From NCBI GenBank assembly GCA_029940235.1, contig JAOZRI010000132.1:1-6748 (forward strand): DNA of 6,748 nt, written 5' to 3'. Positions 1 through 6,748 of the stretch are shown here, piece by piece. The position numbers and the translations under genes were made by a program. This stretch comes from Desulfobacula sp. GTDB lineage: Bacteria > Desulfobacterota > Desulfobacteria > Desulfobacterales > Desulfobacteraceae. Below the pieces are notes generated by a model that was given only the letters and a program-made list of their open reading frames with translations, was not told where the DNA came from and ran no database searches. Every line of letters begins with the position of its first letter. Position 1 is the stretch's first letter.

Positions 1-780
1 CTTGTGGGTATAGAGGCTTTTAATCCAGCAATAAACAGCCATCTTGAAATGGTAAAAAAATACAGGGTGCCCTATGCACTTTTTGCAGGCGGGATTCCAT
101 CCCAGGCTGTAGAACTTGAAAAAGCAGGAACCAAAACCTATCTTCATACGCCATCAGTATCCATGATGGAAAATGCTTTAAAAAACGGTTGTAACCGTTT
201 TATTTTTGAGGGTGGAGAAGCAGGCGGCCATGTTGGTGCTCTTTCTTCCATGGTATTGTGGGAAAATGCCATCTCCTTTTTAATGAATAATAAGTATGAC
301 TTTTCTAAATTATATCTTGTTTTTGCAGGAGGTATTTCCACCTGTTTTGCTTCCCATTTTATTTCAGGTTTGACCTCTTTTCTTGCAGCAAAAGGTGCAA
401 AAATTGGTATCCAGGTGGGAACAGCCTATCTTTTTGCCGATGAAATTGTTGAAAGTAAATGTATTAAATCCCAATACCGCGAAATTATTATCAAAGAGAA
501 TGCAACCATGGTCATAGGTAAAAGCCTTGGCCTGGCTTCGAGAACTGCACCAACTGAGTTTGCAAAAATGATGATTGAAAATGAAGCTGTCATGCTTAAA
601 AATAAGGAGAGTCTTACAAAAAGAAAACGTGCCTTTGAAAAAAGAAATATTGGCTCTCTGCTCATTGGTGCAAAAGGATTTCTTCCTGATTTTAAAAACC
701 CAGGACCGGAAAATTACACCTGGTATGAAAATGAAGAGCACCAGGAAAAGGGTAATTTCCTTGTGGGCGACTCCCTGGCC
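1..780 (+). other. Enoyl reductase domain, PfaD/FabK (nitronate monooxygenase-like) type, N-terminally cut by the window
   Basis: Domain of the giant CDS, residues 1 to about 260. It would reduce enoyl-thioester intermediates with FMN and NAD(P)H in a TIM barrel. Visible signatures are FEGGEAGGHVGALSS (residues 69-83), matching the AGGHxG loop of FabK/nitronate monooxygenases with the probable catalytic His at H77; FAGGIST (108-114), the phosphate-binding glycine loop; and GAKIGIQVGTAYLFADE (132-148), the last barrel strand and helix that usually close the FMN site. An earlier AGGIPS (29-34) followed by AGTKTYLHTP (42-51) is another pair of barrel strands. The roughly 100 residues after the barrel fit the substrate lid. 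The first half of the barrel lies upstream of base 1. In classical marine PUFA clusters this activity is a separate protein, PfaD; here it is fused in front of the ketosynthases. A plain nitronate monooxygenase is unlikely given the fusion. Confidence 0.87.
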
Positions 781-3700
781 TTTTTTGATGATGCAGTGAC
801 AATTCAACAAATCCATGACAACTATTTTAAGGGAAAAACAAATTTATATAACAATATTAATCTGCTTGAAATTTTTTCAAATTCCAAAAACAAAATCAAT
901 GATGAGATAGCTGTAGTTGGCATTGGATGCACTCTTCCCCATGCCGATGACCCTGATGCTTTATGGGAAAATATTTTAAATAAAAAATATTCCATCAGTA
1001 AAATGCCAGAGTCAAGATTTGATTACGACCTCTATTATGATCCTGATAAAAAAGCAGAAGATAAGACCTATACTACCCTTGCAGGGCATGTTGACCATTT
1101 TGAATTTGATAAGGAGAGGTTTGGTTATGCTGAAGGCAAGGAAAAAAGACTTTCCCGCAGCCAGCAAATGGTGTTGCAGACAGCATACAAGGCCGTGGAA
1201 AATGCAGGACTTCTTGGGCAGGATGATCGTTTGATAAGTGATGATGTATCAAGAACTGCTGTTATTATTGCCACCTGCCTTTCCAATGAACTGGGAAATG
1301 ACCTTCAACTTAAATATTGGTATCCACAGCTTTTGTCCATGATGGAAAAAAGCGATGACTATCAAACCTTAAGTGACAAAGAACAAGAGAACCTTAAACA
1401 GGCATTAATGGAAGGCATGGAAGGCGAAAACAAAGGATATGATCCTGTCCATGGCATATTGCTAAATATTGAAGCTTCCAGAATCGCCCGCCACCTTGGT
1501 ATCAGGGGTGCAAATTATGTTGTGGATGCAGCTTGTGCATCATCTGTCACAGCTCTTGATGCAGCAAAGGGAGAGTTGTTGTCAGGTGAATATGACCAGG
1601 TAATTGTAGGTGGAGTTAATACACATCTTGCTCCTGAACCCTTTGTGGGATTTGCAAAGATGGGAACATTGTCCAGCAAAGGTTCTTTCCCGTTTGACGA
1701 AAGGGCTGACGGTTTTGTTCTTGGGGAGGGTTCCGTAGTTTTTGTATTAAAAAGAATGAAAGATGCATTAAGGGATAAAAATCATATCCATGGGATCATT
1801 AATTCCATTGGTTCAAGCTCTGACGGCAAAGGAAAAGCCATTGCAGCTCCAAATCCCAGTGGGCAGAAATTAAGCGTTGAGAGGTGTTTTGAAAATGTAA
1901 GGTCTGGTATAAAACCTGAAGATATTGGATTTATTGAAGCCCATGGTACTTCCACCACCATTGGTGATGAAGCAGAACTTGCAACCTTGAATTCTATTTA
2001 TAAAAACTCCAATGCAGGCATCAGTTCCATAAAAGCCCAGATTGGTCATCTTCTCGGGTGCGCAGGCTCGGCAGGACTTTTAAAGGCATTATTAACAGTT
2101 GACAGAGGAATATTACCTCCCAATGGTCAATTTGAAACCCTTTCAAAAAATCACGATTTAAAAGATTCTTCTCTATTTATAATAAAAGATTCAAAAAAAT
2201 GGGAATCTGATACTAAGATTTCCAGGAAAGCTGCAGTCTCTTCCTATGGTTTTGGTGGTATTAATTATCATATTGTAGTTGAGCAGATGACTTCAAATTA
2301 TAAAATTTTACCCCGTGATATTTTTCAGGATACTTCCTATGATTTTAACGATGACAGGATTGTGGTTGCAGGTATTGGAGTGTTTTTACCAGGAGCAAAA
2401 AACAGTCAGGAGTTCTGGCAAAAACTTGAATCAGGGAAAAAACAACTCTCCCATGTACCAAAAGAACTTTTTGATAATGATATGTATGCAGGTTTTGATA
2501 AAGATTCCCTTTACAGGCTTCCAAAAATCAATGCAGGTGTTGTAAAAGAACATAAATTTAATAATTTAAAATACCGCATGCCGCCCATGATGGTTAAATC
2601 CATTGAAAGGGGACAGATTTTCGGGCTTGAGGCAGCAAATGAAGCCCTTGAAAATTCAGGTTTGTTGGACCAGATAAATTCCGGCAATAAGATCGGTGTT
2701 ATCCTTGGTACCATTGCAGGCGAGCGCCAGAGTAAAAATATTATTCGAACCAGAAAACAATTTCTTGGTAATATAATTAAAAATGCCCAGGGAATTGATG
2801 GACAAAAACTTGATAATATTTCCAGACAACTTGTTCAATCCATCAGGGAAACAATTCCTGAAAACAATGAAGATACAACTCCAGGACTCTTATCCAATAT
2901 AATTGCAGGAAGAATTGCAAATTATTTTAATTTAAATGGTGCCAACTATGTAATTGATGCATCATGTGCATCTGCTTTTATTGCCATGAGAAATGCAGCA
3001 CGAAATTTAAAGCATAAAGATCTTGATTTTGTCCTTGCAGGAGGAGTTGACTGCAACCTTTATCCTGCTGTTCTTATGGCATTTAAACGTCTTGGGCTTC
3101 TGTCTGAAGACCAATGTAATTTTTATGATTCACGTTCTGATGGATATGTCATGGGAGAAGGTGCTGCCATCCATATAATGACCACCTATAAAAAGGCAAA
3201 AGAGTATAATATGGAGATATTGGGCGAGATCAATGAGTGTGCTGTGCGCTCAAGTGTACCAGATCATCTTCTTGCTCCTTCAGGACCTACCTTTGTATCC
3301 ACCATAGACGAAACATATCAAAAATCGGGTATCAGAAAACAGGATATCAACCATATTGACATGTTTGCATTCTCCAATGTCTTTGGAGATATTGTGGAAA
3401 AACAGGTAATTGAACAATGTTTTGACCATGAAATGACCTGCGGAAATATCAAACCCCAGTTTGGATATTTTAAAGCTGCCAACCCGGCTGTTGCCATGGC
3501 AAAACTCATGCTAATGAATAAGCATGGGAAAATGCTGCCCAATTTTAATTATGATGCAGAGCATTCCACCATAAAAGAGAACAAAATCTTGAAGCCTGCT
3601 CTGCAGATGGTTGTAAAACAGAAAAATCAGCCATTGAAATTTGCTGCCAATGTCAATGGAATTGGCGGTAATCATTGTCATATGATCATGGGTACATTGC

Positions 3701-6700
3701 CAAATATTCTCCAGGATAATTACAAAACAGTAAATGCAGAATTCAGTGCTGCAACTGAATCTGCAGGAGATAACATAGTATTGCGAGACCATGCCTATTC
3801 CGCGGATAATCAGGGTAAAAAATTAAAAATGGTAGCACTCTTGTCTGGTCAGGGTGCCCAGAGAAGCCATATGATGAAAGATCTTTTTGAAAAAGATGCC
3901 CACATCAAAAAAATAATGGAAAGAGGCGAAAAGATTTTCATTGAACAGAGGGGATATTCTCTTCTTGATATAATGTTTGGTTCTGATGATGCCATTAACT
4001 CAACACAAAATACCCAGCCCGCGGTATTTTTATCTTCTGCTGCAATTTACAGCAGATTGTCACAGCAGGGTTTTTCTCCGGATTATTTTATCGGTCACAG
4101 TGTGGGAGAATATACAGCATTGTTTTGCAGCGGCATGTTAAATTTTGATGATGCCATGCGCCTGATCATTAAACGTTCAGATCTTATGTACGAAAGCACT
4201 TTAAAGGTGCCCGGCAAAATCATGGTGATCTTTAAAAATGAAAAAGAGACCGAGCATTTTCTCAGGAAATCTTTTATATCCAATATCTATATTACCAATA
4301 AAAATAGTGAAACCCAGACTGCTGTTTCAGGAAAAGCTGAAGATATTGAAAAATTCTGTGCCTTTTTAACTGAGCAGGGTGTGTTTTATAAAAAACTGAA
4401 CCTTACAGGAGCCTTTCATACGCCAATGCTCAAAGATGCTTCAGAAAATCTAAGGGCATACCTTGATACCATAACTTTTAATGAAACAAGGTTTGGAAAA
4501 ATTATTTCCAATACCACAGCAAAACCATATCCTGAAAGACGTGATGAAGTAAAAGATCTATTGGCAAGACAGATTATTTCACCAGTAGAATTTATAAAAT
4601 CAATTGAAAATGTATATGAGTCAGGCAGAACCCATTTTATTGAGATTGGTCCATCAAGACTGCTGGTAAATCTTTTGAAAAATATCAATATTGGGGAGTA
4701 TAATACAGCTGTATCTGTAGATGCCAAAAAAGGAGAGATAAGCTCTTTTGAAAAATGCAGACAATATCTTTTAGATTGTAACAGCATTTTTGAGGAAAAA
4801 CCTGTTCCTGCAATTATCTCCAAAACAGGGGCACTATTACCCAAAATGGAAATGCCTGAAGATTTTGAATCCTTTAAACAAAATAATCAGGAATTGCTTG
4901 ATCAGATTCTTTACAAGGAATATCAAAATCAGAAACGGCAAGCTGCCATTGATGCCATTGAAAGATATGATTTTAACACTGGCAAAATAGTGATTTCAGG
5001 TGTGTCTGTGGGACTGCCCGGCAAAGCAAGACGTGTATTTGCAGCAGATAATTTTGATGCCATTTTAAATGGTGAGAATTTTATTGATCCTTTGACCATG
5101 GAAGCACAGGAACAAATTATTGATAAGAATATCACCAAACTTTACAAACAGCCCGACGGCAATGCAAGGTTTGTTCAGATTACAAAAGCTGAAGACGTTA
5201 TACATCTTGCAGGCCAGCTGGGTTATTTTGATCTTACAGATGAATACGGTATTAAGGCACAATATGATATCAGCATGGCCATTGCCATTGCTGCCGGTAT
5301 TGAAGCATTAAAAGATGCCAATATTCCCCTGGTCATGCAGTATAAAAAGGTAAAAGGCGGAAAAAGTATGATTCCTGACGGTTTTGCTCTGCCTAAGGCC
5401 ATGCAGGAAGAGACAGGTGTGATTGTCTCATCAATATTGCCCAATATTGAAACCTTTATTACAGAACTTGAAAAATATTATTATGAGAAACTGTTTCTCA
5501 AACCCTATGAAGAGTTTGAAAATATTTATTATTATCTCATGGAAAAAATAAAAGAGCAGGAGATTAAAGAACAGCTAACAGAGTGGTTTTTTAAGGCAAA
5601 ATCGAGAAAACAGTCAGATTTTACCACCTTTAAGTTTGATAGAAACTTTTTGGCCAATGCTACCCCCCTTGGAGCTGCTTACCTTGCCCAGGCTATCAAG
5701 GCCAAAGGTCCTAACACACTGGTAAGCGCAGCCTGTGCCTCCACCACCCTTGCCATTGGTATTGCTGAAGATTGGATCAGAGTCGGCCGGTGCAAGAGGG
5801 TTATTGTCATAGGCGGTGATAATATGAGTTCGCCCAAACAGGGTCCATGGGTGGAATCAGGATTTCTTGCCGTGGGTGCTGCAACTATAAAAAAGAGGGT
5901 GTCCCAAGCTGCCAAGCCTTTTGATGAAGACCGTAATGGGACTATCATCGGGGCAGGTGCTGTGGGCCTTGTCATTGAAAGGGAAACCTGTGCAAAGAAG
6001 AGAGGCATGAATGGTCAGTGTGAGATTCTTGGTACGCATATTGCCAACTCTGCATACCACGCCTTTAATATTGATGTGCCCCACATGGCCCATGAGATGA
6101 AAAAATTCATTACAAAGGTTGAAAAACAAAATGGCATCAGAAAAGCAGAGTATGCAGATAAGCTTCTTTTCATGTCCCATGAAACTTATACTCCGGCAAG
6201 GGGCGGCAGTGCTGATGCAGAAGTAACAGCTCTACAGACAACTTTTGCCGACCACTTGAACAGTATCTGCATATCCAATACCAAGGGGTTTACAGGTCAT
6301 ACTCTTGGAGCTGCTGTGGAAGATGTGGTCATGGTTAAAGCCCTTCAGAAAAGAAAAGCACCTCCCATTGCAAATCTTAAAAAGATACCTGAACATTTCA
6401 AAAATCTTAATTTTTCAGGGCAGGGTAAGATTAATTCTGAGTATGGTCTTCATCTCGCTGCTGGGTTTGGTTCTCATTTTGCCTTTATGTTTGTTAAAAG
6501 GATAGAAGAAAATCAGATTCAGGACAATGGGAGATATGAAAGCTGGGTAAAACAGATCACTGGGTCGCAAAACCCTGAATTAAAGATCATTGATAATACA
6601 CTTTGTGCAGTGGCTGGAGGAGAAGTCCTTTCGCCTTTAACAAAGGAAATAAAGAAAGTTGAAATACCTGACAAACCTGTTACTCCTGCCATGCCGTCCA

Positions 6701-6748
6701 TACCTGAACCAATTGAAGCAGTGAAAGAAACCATGGCACAGGCTAATA
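1..6748 (+). CDS. Giant multidomain type I polyketide/PUFA-type synthase, internal fragment (ER-KS-KS-AT-KS)
   Basis: Frame +1 is open over the whole window without a stop, giving 2,249 residues; both ends run off the window, so start site, ribosome binding site, promoter and terminator are not visible. Domains in order are an enoyl reductase C-terminal part (residues 1 to about 260), KS1 (about 301-762), KS2 (about 785-1232), acyltransferase (about 1276-1580), helical linker, KS3 (about 1661-2168) and a Pro-rich tail. Seen directly: active-site motifs DAACASS, DASCASA, GHSVGE, GAFHTP and SAACAST in the right order and spacing. Known of the class: such proteins build acyl chains in the cytoplasm by repeated decarboxylative condensation on carrier domains. 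Inferred: an iterative secondary-lipid or PUFA-like synthase rather than an assembly-line module, because three KS domains share one AT with no carrier, KR or DH between them. The product is unknown. The symbol is left empty because the order differs from pfaA, pfaB, pfaC and pfaD. Confidence 0.95.
781..900 (+). other. Interdomain linker between enoyl reductase and KS1
   Basis: Residues about 261-300 are Asn/Lys-rich (for example NLYNNINLLEIFSNSKNKIN, residues 281-300) with no catalytic motif. The segment ends exactly where the ketosynthase fold opens with DEIAVVGIGC. It carries no in-frame start preceded by a convincing ribosome binding site, so the reductase and KS1 look genuinely fused rather than being two adjacent genes. 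Confidence 0.6.
901..2286 (+). other. Ketosynthase domain KS1, catalytically complete
   Basis: Domain of the giant CDS, residues about 301-762. It catalyses decarboxylative Claisen condensation between an acyl chain on its Cys and an extender on a carrier protein. It opens with IAVVGIGCTLPHADDPDALW (303-322), the standard KS N-terminus. The nucleophile is C512 in DAACASS (509-515), the first histidine is H648 in EAHGTSTTIGD (646-656), the second is H683 in KAQIGHLLGCAG (678-689), and the glycine-rich end is SYGFGGINYH (748-757). FDERADGFVLGEG (565-577) is also typical. A polar insertion of about 55 residues (roughly 430-485, Glu/Lys/Met-rich) sits between the first KS sheet and the active-site helix, longer than in FabF-type enzymes. 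All residues needed for elongation are present, so KS1 is the best candidate for the main condensing enzyme. Confidence 0.93.
2353..3696 (+). other. Ketosynthase-like domain KS2, nucleophile kept but both catalytic histidines replaced
   Basis: Domain of the giant CDS, residues about 785-1232. It begins RIVVAGIGVFLPGAKNSQEFW (786-806) and has C989 in DASCASA (986-992), SDGYVMGEGAA (1046-1056) and a terminal NGIGGNHCH (1219-1227), so the thiolase fold looks complete. Aligned with KS1, the EAHGTST block reads DMFAFSN (1120-1126), placing F1122 at the first His, and the IGHLLGCAG block reads FGYFKAANP (1154-1162), placing Y1156 at the second. The GD pair after the first block is kept (1129-1130), which fixes the alignment. 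Known: without these His residues malonyl decarboxylation is impaired, as in non-elongating KS0 domains; chain-length factors of PUFA and aromatic PKS systems instead lose the Cys. Inferred: KS2 is a non-elongating partner, transacylating gate or chain-length-like subunit paired with KS1. Confidence 0.88.
3697..3825 (+). other. Linker between KS2 and acyltransferase
   Basis: Residues about 1233-1275 join the last KS2 strand to the first AT strand. The segment is low in recognisable motifs, with a small acidic/Ala-Ser stretch (EFSAATESAGD, 1247-1257) that could be flexible. Its length of about 43 residues is shorter than the roughly 100-residue structured KS-AT linker of modular polyketide synthases, so the geometry may differ from a classical KS-AT didomain. 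Confidence 0.5.
3826..4740 (+). other. Acyltransferase domain, probably malonyl-CoA specific
   Basis: Domain of the giant CDS, residues about 1276-1580. It would move an acyl unit from CoA to carrier-protein phosphopantetheine. It opens with LLSGQGAQ (1280-1287), the FabD-like oxyanion motif, followed by TQPAVF (1338-1343). The nucleophile is S1367 in GHSVGEY (1365-1371), the carboxylate-binding Arg is R1392 in KRSDLM (1391-1396), the catalytic His is H1473 in GAFHTPM (1470-1476), and IEIGPSRLL (1547-1555) closes the domain. Arg at the 1392 position and the GAFH form of the specificity motif (rather than the YASH of methylmalonyl domains) point to malonyl-CoA, by analogy with modular PKS rules and FabD. 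It is the only AT in the window and so would serve all three ketosynthases, unless another lies outside. Confidence 0.92.
4741..4980 (+). other. Helical linker between acyltransferase and KS3
   Basis: Residues about 1581-1660. No catalytic motif is visible. The second half (about 1620-1656) is rich in Glu, Gln, Lys and aliphatic residues, for example QNNQELLDQILYKEYQNQK (1627-1645), and reads as one long amphipathic helix of the kind that docks or dimerises before a ketosynthase. A Pro/Gly-containing turn (EEKPVPAI, 1598-1605) precedes it. A coiled-coil role is an inference; heptad scoring was not possible. Confidence 0.5.
4981..6504 (+). other. Divergent third ketosynthase domain KS3
   Basis: Domain of the giant CDS, residues about 1661-2168, near 510 residues and longer than the usual 420-450. 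It begins KIVISGVSVGLPGKARRVF (1662-1680). The nucleophile is C1912 in SAACASTT (1909-1916). The HGT block is rewritten as SHETYTPARGGSADAE (2059-2074) with H2060 kept, and the second His is H2100 in KGFTGHTLGAA (2095-2105), so the triad is complete. FDEDRNGTIIGAGAVG (1974-1989) and AAGFGSHFAF (2153-2162) complete the fold. A Tyr/Glu/Lys-rich insertion of roughly 65 residues (about 1815-1880) comes before the active-site helix. From memory, giant PKS proteins of other phyla have a third KS with the same HETYTPARGG form; this is not verified here. It is probably active, perhaps on a particular chain length or for starter selection. Its active-site region has higher GC than those of KS1 and KS2. 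Confidence 0.85.
6505..6748 (+). other. Post-KS3 tail and Pro-rich linker, cut by the window end
   Basis: Residues about 2169-2249. After the last KS3 strand comes a polar stretch, then DNTLCAVAGGEVLSPLT (2198-2214), then a clear Pro-rich spacer: IPDKPVTPAMPSIPEPIEAV (2222-2241). Pro/Ala/Glu-rich spacers of this type commonly sit before acyl carrier domains in PUFA synthases, so one or more carrier proteins are expected just downstream; none is visible in the window. No stop codon is reached, which confirms that the protein continues. Confidence 0.6.

Noticed and set aside
364..816. A 150-codon open frame on the - strand, overlapped by a second - strand frame at 426-665
   Set aside because: Both lie antisense to clearly conserved enoyl reductase and linker sequence. 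Their products are Phe/Cys/Ser-rich with no recognisable motif, as expected for shadows of a Lys/Glu/Asn-rich coding strand.
604..900. A possible separate gene start for KS1 after the reductase (purine-rich AAGGAGAG at 604)
   Set aside because: No in-frame ATG follows at a suitable distance, there is no stop codon in the frame between reductase and KS1, and the linker reads continuously, so a fusion is the simpler explanation.
1111..1234. An AAGGAGAGG Shine-Dalgarno-like run followed by ATG at 1127, suggesting an internal small gene
   Set aside because: The ATG is out of frame with the synthase, gives only about 36 codons of motif-free sequence, and lies within conserved KS1 coding. The purine run encodes Lys-Glu-Arg in the main frame.
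4416..4844. A 142-codon open frame on the - strand opposite the acyltransferase C-terminal half
   Set aside because: The + strand carries the conserved AT motifs GAFHTP and IEIGPS here. The reverse product resembles no family I know and no ribosome binding site stands out.
5679..6180. Two overlapping - strand frames (5679-6008 and 5857-6180) opposite KS3
   Set aside because: They mirror the conserved KS3 active-site region on the + strand; two mutually overlapping frames in the same antisense stretch indicate chance absence of stops.
901..6504. The three ketosynthase domains as a DNA repeat
   Set aside because: They are homologous only at protein level, with different motifs, insertions and base composition. 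No long nucleotide identity between them was noticed, so they are diverged paralogous domains and not a recent duplication.
1..6748. Promoters, terminators, riboswitches, tRNA or CRISPR elements
   Set aside because: The entire window is coding with protein-level conservation spread throughout. No hairpin followed by a T run, spaced repeat array or tRNA-like segment stood out on either strand.

Overview
The window is a single uninterrupted reading frame on the + strand, from base 1 to base 6748 (2,249 complete codons plus one base), with neither a start nor a stop codon boundary inside it. It is an internal piece of one giant multidomain enzyme of the polyketide synthase / polyunsaturated fatty acid (PUFA) synthase-like class. 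There is no second gene, RNA gene, mobile element, CRISPR array or intergenic space. Residue numbers below count from base 1 (residue n starts at base 3n-2).

Layout: (1) bases 1 to about 780, the C-terminal part of an FMN-dependent enoyl reductase of the PfaD/FabK/nitronate monooxygenase fold; (2) about 901-2286, ketosynthase KS1 with a complete Cys-His-His triad (C512, H648, H683); (3) about 2353-3696, a second ketosynthase-like domain KS2 that keeps the nucleophile (C989) but has Phe and Tyr where both catalytic histidines should be, so it looks non-elongating; (4) about 3826-4740, one acyltransferase with GHSVGE (S1367) and GAFHTP (H1473), probably malonyl-loading; (5) a helical linker; (6) about 4981-6504, a third, very divergent ketosynthase KS3 with C1912, H2060 and H2100 and a large Tyr/Glu/Lys-rich insertion; (7) a Pro-rich tail that reads like the linker into the next domain, plausibly an acyl carrier protein. 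No carrier protein, ketoreductase or dehydratase lies inside the window.

How the parts would work together: the acyltransferase would load extender units onto carrier domains (presumably downstream of this window), KS1 and/or KS3 would condense them, KS2 would act as a partner, gatekeeper or chain-length subunit, and the enoyl reductase would saturate double bonds. The likely product is a reduced or partly unsaturated long acyl chain used as a secondary lipid or lipid precursor. The product itself cannot be read from this sequence.

Organism: the DNA is AT-rich (roughly 40% GC by eye, varying locally from about 22% to 58%) with a bacterial coding pattern and no introns. ER-KS-KS-AT-KS giants of this kind are, from memory, found in several bacterial phyla. 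The composition and style would fit a low-GC deltaproteobacterium such as a Desulfobacterales sulfate reducer, but that assignment is a weak inference.
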